Source: Trichobilharzia szidati
Taxonomy: Eukaryota > Platyhelminthes > Trematoda > Strigeidida > Schistosomatidae
Direction: 5' to 3'
Assembly: GCA_944472155.2 (NCBI GenBank)
Contig: OX235279.1
Span: 50,999,564-51,063,563 of the forward strand
DNA: 64,000 nucleotides
The position numbers and the translations under genes were made by a program. A model generated the notes under the pieces. The model was not told the origin of the DNA and searched no databases. It saw only the letters and a list, made by a program, of their open reading frames with translations. This document shows positions 29,109 through 41,292 of the stretch, piece by piece (the first letter of the stretch is position 1; the number at the start of each line of letters is the position of its first letter).

Positions 29109-30260
29109 TTGAATATAGGTATACCCACTACAGATCTGAAAGAACTACTTCTGAGATGTACATTGAATGTACAGTTTACTTTCAATGAAGCAATCTACAG
29201 ACAGAAGGATGGTATTGCAATGGGTTCTCCCTTGGGTCCTCTCCTTGCAGACTGTTTTATGTCCAGTCTAGAAAATGATCAGCTGAAGCCTATAATCCAA
29301 AGTTTTCAAATGTATAAAAGGTATGTAGATGACACCTTTATTATTTGTAATAGTGATTGTAACTTAAATAATATATTAGATGTATTTAATGGTTGCCATC
29401 CGGCGATAAAATTCACACTCGAAATGGAGAACGAGTCTAGCATGCATTTCCTCGATGTGAACTTATCAAGAAGGACCGATGGAACCCTGAAAAGATCGAT
29501 TTATCGCAAGCTGTCATGGAATGGTCAACTGACAAATTTCTACAGCTGGGTACCCATTGGTCGAAAACGAAACCTGATCCGGTCGCTTGCCACTCGTATT
29601 CGGCGCATATGTAGCCCTGATACTGTGGAAGATGAGTTATACATCTTGAGGAAAATCCTAATAGAAAATGGATTTCCACCACGTTTTATAGATAAGAATA
29701 TTCATTCAAATCCTAAAAAACGTGAGTTATCAACCGTACCCAAGAAGATACTTTACATGAGCTTGGAATTCAAAGGGGACTTAGCTTCCGATATCATGAA
29801 ACGGAGGATATCACAATCCCTGAAAAGAACATTCCCTGCTGCATCCCTGAGAATAGCCTTTACTAGTCGACCATTATTGTTCAATAACCTGAAGGACAAG
29901 ATCCCGCTGTTGACCAACTCTATGTGTGTTTATCAATTCACCTGCTCTTGTGGAGCTAGGTATATCGGTCGTTCGACACGAGTTTTGTCCAAGAGGGTGC
30001 AAGAACACTATCCTGCATGGTTACGAAAAGGTGGTAGTGGAGCAATAAGAAGCGCGATCATTGAACATCTGGTCGATAATGATCACCCTATCTCTATAGC
30101 CTCCGCCTTCAAAGTCATCTACAAGGCAAAGAGTAATCTACCCAAATCCCTACGTACCCGACTCATCTGTATTGCTGAAGCTTTGGCTATCGAAACAGAA
30201 AAGCCAGATCTCTGTGTACAGAAAAAGTTCGTTCAACCCCTCCAACTTTCATGGTCTTAA
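29109..30260 (+). CDS. Penelope-like RT and GIY-YIG endonuclease, 5'-truncated
   Basis: This 383-residue frame opens after motif A. It has FNEAIYRQKDGIAMGSPLGP, then LLAD (motif B), MYKRYVDDTFII (motif C, YVDD), MHFLDVNLSR and SIYRKLSWNGQLTNFYSWVP. The GIY-YIG module is MCVYQFTCSCGARYIGRSTR followed by RVQEHYPAWL. The end, CVQKKFVQPLQLSWS, is the signature used to identify the two palindromic copies. There are no internal stops, but the N-terminal half including motif A is missing, so it cannot be a full enzyme. The ATG at 29109 is simply the first available one. Confidence 0.88.
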   Translation: MNIGIPTTDLKELLLRCTLNVQFTFNEAIYRQKDGIAMGSPLGPLLADCFMSSLENDQLKPIIQSFQMYKRYVDDTFIICNSDCNLNNILDVFNGCHPAIKFTLEMENESSMHFLDVNLSRRTDGTLKRSIYRKLSWNGQLTNFYSWVPIGRKRNLIRSLATRIRRICSPDTVEDELYILRKILIENGFPPRFIDKNIHSNPKKRELSTVPKKILYMSLEFKGDLASDIMKRRISQSLKRTFPAASLRIAFTSRPLLFNNLKDKIPLLTNSMCVYQFTCSCGARYIGRSTRVLSKRVQEHYPAWLRKGGSGAIRSAIIEHLVDNDHPISIASAFKVIYKAKSNLPKSLRTRLICIAEALAIETEKPDLCVQKKFVQPLQLSWS

Positions 30261-30805
30261 TCCCTCTATGCTAAAGTATGGTAATCCCCAATCATATTTT
30301 AGCTCTACCAATTCTCCATTTTTTCATTTTTGTCTATTCAATTTGTATACTCTTCCTTATTAAGTCAATTGTTACTATTACTACTCTCACTTTTAATTGT
30401 CCCCGGTATTATTTCACTTGTTCCACTTGTCATTCTAAATCAATTCCTTTATGCAACATTAAATTCTATGCTATTAAATTTCACACAATATTACGTAACG
30501 TTTTTATTTTTTCGATTTGTCTACTAATCTTATAATTGCACACCTTTTTCAAGTTCTATCCATCCTATGAATTATTCTATATATGACATTAATTTGCTTT
30601 GCCACTTGACATTTAACTACGATTATAATCACAAACATTTTAGTTTTAATTGCACTTCATATTATTATTATTTCATGCATTCACACCTATGTTTCAATTC
30701 CCTCACCGGATATAACTTCTTAAAAACCATATATATACGATTGTACAGCTTGATGATAAATTCGTTGAAAAGAGTCTCTTCGCTGAATCATTTGTTTTGA
30801 TTTTC
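30261..30805 (+). other. 3' untranslated region of the PLE at 29075-30816
   Basis: T- and C-rich sequence between the PLE stop codon and the target-site duplication. Several overlapping short frames here are composition artefacts. The last 70 bases resemble the outer ends of the palindromic PLEs. Confidence 0.6.
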
Positions 30806-30816
30806 AGCATGATTAT

Positions 30817-32285
30817 TGTTGCTATTTGTCATTATCGGTGTAAACACTCATGTTAAACACCTGTGAATGACATCATTGTGTATTATTAGACATTGATTAT
30901 CTCAATATACTGACATGTACCCACTAGACAACAAGTGAATGATGAATTGTGAACTATTTGGATACCTGTAAAAAATTCACTTCTAAAGGATAATCGGACA
31001 GTCACATGAAAAATAGGTGTTTTACCATTTATTCAGATCATGTACATGCTACTGAGCTTGATAATTCACTTTGCGGACCTTTACGAACTTTTACGAAGAA
31101 ATATACATGTTCCTTACGTGCAGATGGAACGTGCTGATAATATCAGAAGACTACTCATCAGAATTACCTTTACAGCTTAAATCTAATTTTTACAGAATGA
31201 ACACTTTTAATGCTGCCGATATCCCTGTTTCGCAATGTGATTGTGTTCTTGTAACCTAATTAATACACGTTAGGATGGAAACAAAGCGTTTATTTCCTGA
31301 AGTCATGGAACAAAAACGTGGAAACTGCAGAGGCACACGAACAAAGCAAGAACAACAAATGTGGCGACATAGTATGAGCTGACCTATTATTATTTTGAGG
31401 ATTCTTCGCAGCTGATTCACCATACCCCATTTTTCCTCCTTTTTGAAGATATATATTCCGTAGCTGCGTAATCTATTGTTTATAATACTCTTTCTGGACA
31501 GAAATTGTTTTTTCCGACAGAAAAATTTGTTTGACTCTAATCGTTTGTTTGCAAGGTTATTAATCTAATTTTCCCTTAGACAGCTGGTCCTTTTCACTCC
31601 GAATTATTTAAAACATTATATCATTCCAGACTCGTATTACTCTCAGTGCCTATTATTTACTCCTTGTCATCGTGGGAAAGTATGATCAAATCTCTTAAGT
31701 GATTTATAACTTCGCATTGTTCAAGTTGTGGTTGGTTGAAAAGAAGCGTCGAAACAATAAAGAATCATTTCATATTTTCCTACTACACTTGACGCTCTTG
31801 CTTTGTCTAATTTTATTAATGGGAACAGTTTCATGAAGATTTTAAGGGGAAGCTACTGGCCCACCTAGAGGGAGGGCTCTGGAGTGGTTCCACTGTGGAG
31901 TACGTAACAATATGATTGTACACCCTTTGTTAAATGTTGAGACACTGGACATGACTTTTGTTTAAAACGATTCATGTTTAAATACAGATAACTTCCGAGT
32001 ACAATCCGAAATACATTTCACTGTTGGTAGCTTCGCCTTCTCACTGGCCATTACTGTCTAATTGCTCCACTCATACCGTGTTGTACGCTTTGGATTTATT
32101 GCAGGAACCTACTATCCTTATCTGAAGACAACCCTACAACTGGAAAACAGCCTGTACCAGTAGACACGATCCCAATAGTGAACGCTTCGGTGGATTTTAT
32201 TAATAATTTGTAGCAGTGGACTTTAACAGTATATCCAAGTAACCTTCTAAATGATATATCTCATCATTGTATTTTTGATAATATA
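30817..32285. other. Gene-free stretch
   Basis: No recognised coding region. Part may be decayed 5' sequence of the CR1-like remnant that follows, but no motif shows this. Confidence 0.4.
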
Positions 32286-33765
32286 TTGTTACACTATCAT
32301 CTCATTGACTTGGATTTCTATTCGCATATTTGTTATGTTATTGAGCTCGCTAGACAATCCTGTATTCCGCCCAGGGGTATTATTCTGCATTTTTTTCATA
32401 TCTCCCAACAGGCTGGGATAGGTGTTGTTCGTTCTCTTGTAAACCTATGTCCTGTCATTTGGTGTATAATTAAGAGAAGAATTAATCTTAAATAACAGGA
32501 AACCAGTCGAAGATCCATTGGATTATAACCCGTCCCCCAGTGTTGCGCCACCACTTAATACTGTGGATCTGGACATATCTCTAGATATCTGCGAGGTTAA
32601 AACTAATGCCCTCCCAAAGTCTATAGTACCTTGTTATAGCCATTAGGCGATATTTAAAGAGGAATTTAGTGATAAATCCTGCCAAAATACGTGACTCTCA
32701 ACCAAAATTTCACTGTATTCGCAATATGCTTCTAGGAAGAATCCACCCTGGAAGGAAATTACACGAAAAGCCACATGAAATGCATAAATAAAACCAGACT
32801 GAGCACGGACAGTATCCGAAGAACATACTGACATAATACGCCAAGTCGCAATAAAGCCCAAACAGATAACAGGCGTAGCGATACCACTACTCAGAGTGGT
32901 ATAAGTGACAATTTTCTCAGCTCAGCTGCCAACAACCCTGGGTCCTCAAAGTATAGCATACGAACCGACTTCGATTGAATATATGGCCTAACTCTGTTGG
33001 GAAATAATCCATTTGACCGTGACAGCCACTTGCTGCCAACACATTAATTGAATTCCCTGGTAATGCGTGACCCACTATAGGGATGGCTCAAATAATTCCA
33101 AAACAATCGGTCGCGAATAGTTATATTTGACTATTCGATTTCGAAACATAAACCAATTACTTCTGATGTAGTTGAAGTTAGAGTTATAGGGTCCCCTCTA
33201 TTCACACTTTATATCACCCACATGTGCAATTTTTCCTAAATTGGCAAACAGTCTTTTTTCGCATACGACCTTACAGTAGCTCATAAGTACCACTGTGATG
33301 ACCTAGGGTAATTTCAGAATGTTGTGCAGAATGAACTAGACAAAGCGACTGCATAGTCGTCTTTATGGCACTTACGGCTTCAACCTGATCGAATGTGGTT
33401 GGGTCTGTTACGGAGCACCCTCAATCGATACAAATTCAATGCTTCAATCTGCCAATCTACCTAGACTTCAGAGAATCGCTGAATTAGGACCCAGGTACTC
33501 CAGCGACCTAACATTTTCTGCGCAGATATCATCGCAGACTCCAGAGTCGAAGATGATTTCAAGATGCATACTCAGGATTATCTATGATAGTGAAGCTAAT
33601 CGCGTGCTATAAAACGCAAGTAGGAGGCCACTACTAGAATACTGTCCACTTATTATTAGCAGCACTTACGTATACGACAAACTAGGAGTGAGAAGTGTCC
33701 AAAGACATTTCACGCCCGAACTATTTGGATATGACTGTGAGAAAAGTTACGTTACACAGTTTTTT
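32286..33765 (+). pseudogene. CR1-like reverse transcriptase remnant, heavily decayed
   Basis: Fragments in changing plus-strand frames match the order of the element at 24295-25553: GSPLFTLYITHMCNF (about 33190), FFAYDLTVAHKYH (decayed YADD), RYSSDLTFSAQISSQTPESK (about 33491) and RRPLLEYCPLIISS (about 33625), against RYSSNLTFSEQ and LPILEYCPFILSG there. Multiple stops and frameshifts make it inactive. The 32286-32495 frame may be the linker before the RT, with low confidence. Confidence 0.65.
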
Positions 33766-33920
33766 TATTACTTTACTTTCCCAGTGAAATATAGGGCTTC
33801 AAGCTAGAGGCTTGAAGCTTCTGTAGCAGTGGTGTTTACTTTTACGGGATGGGGTTGCTAGCCTCATGCCCAACCTTCCCTTTTTACCAGGTATATTACC
33901 AGCTTAGCAAGGTAAGTGAA

Positions 33921-33993
33921 TGCGTCGGCCAGGAACCGGACTCCTGACGACGTGCATGGTTGGTGAGCATTCTACCGCTGTTCCAGTGACGCA
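33921..33993 (-). mobile_element. Partial tRNA-derived SINE (type 1)
   Basis: The minus strand has the tRNA-like head only: GTCACTGGAACAGCGGTAGA, CACCAACCATGCACGTCGTC, a decayed B box around GTCCGGTTCCTGG, and GCCGACGCA. The SINE body is missing. Confidence 0.6.
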
Positions 33994-36562
33994 CACGTCA
34001 CATCTTTAAAACTTGACCCACTCTGGACGGATAGACTTAGTATAAAAGTAATATTCTTCTCTGAGGTCTTGCACAAAGTATCATTCTCAGACAGTAAGGA
34101 CATATAGCTATCACAGGAAGGCTCTTATGATCTGCGCAACTAAACTTGCGCAATGACAGTAAAATCCTACAAATCACCACTCCATGTAAACTTCCTCGTA
34201 ATTATGTGTTCTAAAATATGTAATGATTTACACCGGAAAGGAGAGCCTGTACTCCTGCTGTAAGCTTCAGACTCTGTTTATACTGACTTTCATTCTCCTG
34301 ATAAGATGAAAAATAGGAACGCACTATTTTTCAGCAGAATGAATCACATATTAGAAGCACTAAATATCTAAAGAACGCGGTAAAGTTTACTTACTGCTCT
34401 GCTAAAACGAGAAAAAGGCTAGTTGCATAGAAGCGTAAAAATACAAAGAAAATATCAATGTATATGTCTAATAGACAGCAATGTACAGTAAAATCAAAAC
34501 ATACCTATCTACAGACATAAAAGTTGTATTTATGTAAGCACACTTTTTCTGGTAATTTGCCGCTCACCTCTTCTCTTCAGTTTGCCGTGTAGTAAAGGTT
34601 GCACAGACCCACATTGAGACTGAAGTTAAACAGGACTTGAAGCCACTACCGTCCGTGTGCCACATCATTCTTCAAGCTGTTGGCTCACAATAACACAACA
34701 TCCTTAAAAACTTCAGTGTCACCATATAAGGACGCTACATAACATTGTGTACGAGCAGTATCCATGGTCTAAAACGCAGATGCAGCTGGTTTCCAAACAG
34801 TTTTCCACATCTCAATCAACTTACGCGTGCAGACTACCATGCCGCTACAAACAGTGGTAATGACCAACTTTGCAGAACTATCAACCTTCTGGCGCAGCAA
34901 AACAAGTCTACATGACTATGGGCGATATTCGACCGTGTTGAGTACAGTTCATTTCCGGTTGTTCTCTAACGGTTGCACTGCGGAGGAAGTTCCTCAAATA
35001 TAGCACTCAACTTAAAGTAACACACCACCTGAATACAAGTCAAGAATAAGAATCGATGCAACACACGGCAAAGCATTATATAAGAACTGATTTCAAGCTT
35101 TAATTTCCCCAGGTATTTGTGATCCGTCGAACACAGAGTATTGTACTGTCTGTATTTGTCACGTTAGTTGCTGGCGAAAATTAGACAGCAAACATTCAAG
35201 GTCACACTGGTTAATATAGTACGGCTAGTTAATTACCAAGCCTTACGCAGTCGTATCCGGAATGATGTAGGCATATATTATTTTACGTGTTCTCTGGGCT
35301 CTAACAAGAAGGTCTTTCTTTCAATCAACTCAATGTTGTATGCTCACTTCTTACTTCTTGCATACTTGTAATTTCTTGGTGAGTTTCCCAGTCTAACCAT
35401 GATTTGTAAGTTCGTAAAATTTTAAAGAACACTTTAAATACTTCGGCAACTAGTGATCTTCCTCCCCTAATCATAACTGATACGATTAGATGAGTGGGTG
35501 GTAACGTAGTGTGTTCTATAGCTGCGATTCAAGTAAGTATCATGTGTCTGACCATATTACCCAATGGATTCAGGTATTCCTTCACGGTACATGTCGGCAG
35601 CTAAGAGTCAGAAGTACAATGCTTTAGGTAGATTTGTTTTACTTTGTAAGTGACTGTTAAGGGTGAGTCAGTCGAGGTGTTGCAGAGATGGAAAAGACAA
35701 TTCTGGACACTTTGATAATCTAAACATTTTCTTGAACATGTATAATTTCTTCGACGCCAGGATAATATTTTTATCGATAAACTTCTCAGTGTGTTCACTT
35801 TTACCTAGTAATTCTAAAATAACTTTAGGTTAGGAAGGTGGCTGCTTTCAACAAAGCATTTTGTCCGACTGCGTTCTACTTCAAAATATGAGTATACTGG
35901 CCTTTTGATGTTAATTATCCACACATTCAGTTTTACTATCTCGTCTTTGCTGCTTTTCATCTAAACATCTCCATTAGTACTATCACTTTCAAGTTTTGTA
36001 ATAATTTACCAATTTCATCTTTAACTGTCCTCACGTGAACGATGTTAGTAACTTTATCACTTACCAGACGCCTTAATTTTCGAAATTTTAATCTTGCTCT
36101 AACTAAACACCTTTTTAAGTTCAATGGATAATCCTAACCTCTGAGTACTTCACTAGTATTCTTGGTTGCATATCATCATATCGAGATGTTACCTTGGATA
36201 ATAATTACTGCTCATGGACTTATTACCACAGTATTGGTGGACTGAACCCTGACGACAGTATTATCTGAAGGTGTACGCTGGTCTCGTATATTGTAATTGT
36301 TCATTTGAGTATTGACCGCACTGTTGTGGTCGCTCATTCATATAATTCCCCTTTGTCATATTTACTTGGATTGATCTTGGAGAAGATACAGATATGGAAT
36401 CCAATCCTTGTTCGTCGGTCAGCGTTTGGGTCCGCCTAACCTTCAGCTTAGAGTGAGCCAGGGACAAAATTAAACAAAACATCGAAACGGATGATCAACA
36501 GATATCATTTCGAATTTAAGTTTAAAAGCCATAGAAAGTTAAATCCGTTCGATAAATGTAAC
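33994..36562. other. Gene-free stretch
   Basis: About 2.6 kb with no recognised gene or transposon domain on either strand. Confidence 0.5.
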
Positions 36563-36731
36563 TGACTGCCTAAAATAATTCCATAATGGATAAGATTTTG
36601 TTGTAATAAATCATATCAAGTTGATATGATTATGAGCAATAGTTTGTGCTCGAAACGTCATCAGTTAATTTAACTGTACAACACTGTGTGATTTATTAAA
36701 ACAAAATCTTATCCATTATGACTGCCTAAAA
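36563..36731 (+). mobile_element. Miniature Penelope-derived element with 32-bp inverted ends and 13-bp TSD
   Basis: TGACTGCCTAAAA is present at 36563-36575 and 36719-36731. Inverted ends 36582-36613 and 36689-36720 match with one mismatch in 32. The middle holds TTGATATGATTATGAGCAAT, a TGCTC-GAAACGTC-ATCAG segment and the AACTGTACAACACTGTG end found at 22215-22295 of the subfamily A PLE. There is no coding sequence. It looks like a solo terminal unit of the PLE. Confidence 0.85.
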
Positions 36732-39700
36732 CATCAAGCATTTTCATCAGAGGCGTAGTTCGATCTACAAGCCTCTTAAGGCGACTACTTTGTTGATAAG
36801 CGTGAGATGGAATCTCTCATAGTATCAAGATTAAAACGGGATCCACCATTGATATTCTTGCGCGCGTGAGTGTACTCGTTAGTTAAAGGAAACCTGGTGA
36901 ATACTTGTTTGGAAGACTAATTGTGCCTAAGTTGCTTCCCTCCATGTTAACTGTGCTTGTGACGGGAGGTTTCTTTGGATACTTTAGAAACTTCCGCCAA
37001 AATAACTTCAAGATAACGTTAATAAACTACTTAGCAAATGTACATAGTTGTGTCAGAGAAAAATTGCCGGAAAACTTCTTATGGCTGAAAGCCCCAGGAA
37101 CTAGACTATGGGTAAAGGAAAATTGCCTCGAAATGTCATCTCTCATGCCAATACAGGCCCGAAAAAACTGTGGGGACGACAATCTTAGAACACTTGTGGT
37201 CATAACACCAAAAGCTGCTGAGAATCTTGCAGTTTAGACGAGGGTGTATGAACTTCGGTCATTTAGCAGTGAAAGTCATTTAAGTATGTATAAAGATGTA
37301 TTCATAAACAGGAATAAATATATATATTATTACCAAACTTCACTTCATTAAAATGATAATGAAACTCACGTTGCTTTCTTTAGCAACCAACCCCAGGAAT
37401 TCACCGAAATTATCCATTACCAAAAAGTAAACAAGAGTGCAAAAGATATACGCATGATGGTAGACGTTAAATATCACGTTCTAGTACCGCTGTTAAAATT
37501 TCACTTGGAAATTTTTTTGTCAATAATTTTTAATGAAATTGTGTTATGTGTTATCTGGATTGATGAGAATTCCCATTTTCTGGCCTGTTATTTTGGTGTC
37601 CGCGTCATGTAATCTGACTGCGACACCTCCTAGCATATTGGTTGCAACGATCAGTGTTTCAGGTGAACTGTAGCAAAATATCGCTATAGTGAGAAAGATA
37701 GGATAGTTGAAGGGTAATTTCATCTACACAAATAGCCTACTTTATTTAGATGCTGCACCTTTCGTCATGGTATCATGAAATTGAGACTTCACGTCTAAGG
37801 ATATTAATTCAGCCTATTTTCGTGTGAAGAACAGTCCTTTTTGACAAAAGAATTCTATCAGTACTTCGAAATCACCTGTAAATGCTAACAGAACCTTCTG
37901 TGGGAATAGAAGTAATCATGTGGATTTGTCTCACCATATGTATATTTGGACAGGAATTATCGTAAGTTGAGAGGTTATTTCTAAGTGGATTTCATGTATA
38001 TTTGCACTGTTTGGTGTAGTGTAATATGCGTTATGTGGACACAATGTATAAAAAATACCTACGGTAACAATAATGAAGTGAAACGCAACATTTGTAAACA
38101 ATGTGCATCAAGATAAGTTGTGAATAACTGTTGGATAAACGGAAAAACCAATATATTAACGAACAGCTACGGAACTGCAATCCAACATGGCCGACTAACA
38201 TGGACGAAAATGACCTTTGAGCGTCTCACTCCATAAATGACCTTGTACGTGACGTTTAATTTCTGCCACGCATGATTAATACCCTTACTAAAAATATTAA
38301 CCATTAGATACGCTAGGAAATCCTAAGGATCCCTTAGTTTCCGTGCAATCACTCCAGCCAACATTCTGAACCCAGAGAAAATGGATAAGCCTACCAGCAT
38401 CCTGTTCCCATTTGTAGGTCATTTGATTAGCTTATATCCACATTTATTGAGAGAAACTAAAGGCATACTAAGTGTTCAACTTGCCACACACTTGTGTGCT
38501 GTCTTCTTTTCTAAAAACCAACGGAAAGTGCTGATGTAGTCAAAACAGCCAAATATACTGTTCTTATGCAGATGTAAATTACACAGTGTACAGAAACATT
38601 CGCAATATTAACTACCTCATCTGAAAAACGTTAACTAACGTCGGTGTACACTGTATCGACTAGAACTGATGCTGTTCTGCAGTAGTAAAATTTCTGTCAG
38701 TCAACATGGTTTTAAATATTTAAACAACGCTCTCCTGTCACTCCATCTAGTTATTTCGAAGAAAATCACAGATAATAAATATTAGATATCTTAACCCAAT
38801 TCCTAACCCTAATCGTAATTCTAAACAGAGCCCTAAGCCTAATATTAACGCGGTATGAGTAAAGAATAGATACCACAGCCGAATAACGTTGAATCAGTTA
38901 GTCAGATCGCTTACCATCACATGTGAATTCTTTTTATAATCTCAGTCTCAAGCGTTCCTCTGGTTTGGGGGTTACACTTGATTTGGTCCCAATTAAGAGT
39001 AGCGATAAGGCTACCGCAAAGGTTAGAAAAAAGCCGGCAGGGAAGACCGCTCTCAGAACTGCCAAGTCCACGACTATTGAGCAAGTGAGAAGTCATCTTC
39101 CTAGTGGCTGTCAGCCTGTCTTCTATAAAGTGCTTGACAGAAACCCTTTTATAACCACATCGGTAATATATTTTCATCTGTTTATATATGAGGGACGGCA
39201 GTGTGTCAAATCATGCATACATGGATTAGACGCATTCACAACTTTTCGACCACACAAAATGGATTACCCGAAGGTGGACTATGGTGTTGGTGAAGGCATA
39301 TCAAGATTCGCTACAAAATAGAGAACTGCGACATATCTCTCGAGCATGTGAATTATCCCGTATATCTAAACTCCATGAGTACTCTGGGGTCTGTAGTGAA
39401 ATAAGTACCACACGCGTTGCAAATTAAATGGACAGAAGCAGTGGAAGTCATTAAGGAGAACTTTCCTCAACTGGCGTTTTCCGAGTTGATGAATTTTGTG
39501 TCTGGTGATTAAATTCGGAAAACTGGCCACAAGCAGCAGACAGAGAAATGGTAAGTTAATACGTTTTACACGAGAGATGACACCTGTTGGAATAGACGAG
39601 AAGATCCGCGCAGAATGTGGAGGTTGTGACCACTGTTTGTTAGGAATTCTCAGCACCTTCTGTGAAAGGTGGTCAAAGAAGGTGAGACTTTGATTCTACC

Positions 39701-40125
39701 GTCTCAGGAGATGTCACTGGTCTTCAGAATGTAAGGTTAGCAGTTTGGATGTTTCTGAAGGCAGCGAAGAGTCCTGCCAACCATTCATGCGTAAACCTAA
39801 GCATCTTAGTGCATCAAGCGAACAAATGGTGCGAGATAGTTGTGCGCATACGAAGTATTTGAGAGAAAATGTGTCTGGGCTTACAACCCGTACGACTGAA
39901 GTATCGTGACGAGGGAACCAGTGGGTACGAGGTTTCAGATAACGGTTCAGTCAATACCATATTTAGGACAGACACTACGCGACTCTTGGGATTGTCACCG
40001 AGGAGGGCAAAGATTAACATGATTGCGGTTATTGGGGGCAGGGTGACCTTTTAAATCTTTTACAGGGTGGTAATGAGTTTATAACCGTTGACCGGACTAT
40101 CGTTGTGGGAGATCTTCCATCGCGA
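36732..40125. other. Stretch without a recognised gene
   Basis: Two modest plus frames, 36905-37237 (110 residues) and 38923-39321 (132 residues, with a basic middle KATAKVRKKPAGK), resemble nothing I know and lack supporting signals. They may be transposon debris. Nothing else is recognised. Confidence 0.4.
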
Positions 40126-40319
40126 GGGTCGGTAGCACAGTGGTTAGGACTCTCGCCGACCATGCACATGGTCCGGGGTTCGATCCCCTACCGACGCACA
40201 CCTGACATCTATGGTCGGCTTGCAAAATTTTGGCTACCGATATCCATGCTGAAAATGACATACTCGTACTGAAAATACGGTGTGGCATCAAGCTGTAATC
40301 AAAAATAAAATAAAATAAA
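40126..40319 (+). mobile_element. tRNA-derived SINE (type 1), best copy
   Basis: GGTCGGTAGCACAGTGGTTA (A-box region) and a perfect B box, GGTTCGATCCC at 40177-40187, form an internal pol III promoter. The non-tRNA body (GACATCTATGGTCGGC, TGGCTACCGATATCC, CATCAAGCTGTAATC) is followed by an (A4T)n-type tail at about 40300-40319. It is the cleanest of the type 1 copies in the window. Confidence 0.85.
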
Positions 40320-41292
40320 AAGGTCTATTACAGAAAGCGCTTAGAAATGGTTGCACCTCAAAGACGTAACTTTGAGAAGACTAGATGATGGTAAAGCCTG
40401 GCTGCTCACCGTCTCCGAAGCACAGTAGGTTGTAGACCAAATACTTGGTGGCAGAAAAAGTTCTCAGGTCAAATGAATCTACTTAGTTGTATCTATTCTG
40501 GACCGAGGACAAAGAGTCGTATATTAAATCTGAGGTAGTCGTAACAATATGAGAGTAACTATGAGGGGAATTAGGAGTGAATGCCTCTGCTGATATTCAA
40601 CAGGATGAGCGAAATAAAAGAAGCCTTAACCTCTCTGAAATATACTGGCTGGTCTAAGGGTTATGATTCCAAGCCCCAAGGGTAATCTCGGTATCCATGT
40701 CTTAACACGTGCGAACATCCCAGACCACAAATGTTGAGGGAGATGAGGAAAGTCATATATAATAACATCAGGCAATAGATTTTAGCACACCCGCAGAAAT
40801 TATTTGAATGCAAGGGCGAACTGATTTTAATACGGTATCACAAACCTTATGAACACCTAATCTTTCGTTTGGATCGTTCTCTGCACCTTAAACATTTTGC
40901 AAAGACCTGGTAATTCTGGATTCAATATGAATATACTAATATAGGGGCAGCTTCTAAATTGCAACAGTTCATTCACTAGATATCTGCTTCAGAGACTCCA
41001 AACACAATTATTTCAGCATGTGAATTTCCCCAGAAACCTACTGGATTTCGATTCTGTACATCCTTGCATTTAAACTAAGAAATATTTTCAGCAAAAGATT
41101 TTCATCATCACTATCGTCATTTTATACTTTAATTAATGTCTCAAACACTCTCGACAACTTTGGATTTAATTATCCAGGAGTCAGCCACTGTTTCAACTGT
41201 TTTCGTTGAAACGGTTGGGCTTGTTTTAACTGTCTAACACCTTCGATCGAGGCGCCACAATTCATCTGCATCACGTTGATCCATTGTGAGAA
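40320..41292. other. Upstream region of RPS9
   Basis: No gene recognised. The RPS9 promoter and 5' untranslated region should lie at the right-hand end, but no core promoter motif is clear. Confidence 0.5.

Larger units (their letters stand above)
29075..30816 (+). mobile_element. Penelope-like element (subfamily B), 5'-truncated, with TSD
   Basis: AGCATGATTAT (11 bp) occurs at 29075-29085 and 30806-30816, enclosing a 1.72-kb insertion that starts inside the RT domain. The 3' end (CTTCGCTGAATC, TTTGTTTTGA) is shared with the palindromic PLEs. The first bases (29086-29112) resemble a short inverted piece of a PLE 3' end. Confidence 0.8.

Noticed and set aside
30261..30800. Several hydrophobic, Phe/Tyr-rich short ORFs after the PLE stop
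   Set aside because: They overlap each other in different frames in T-rich 3' untranslated sequence.
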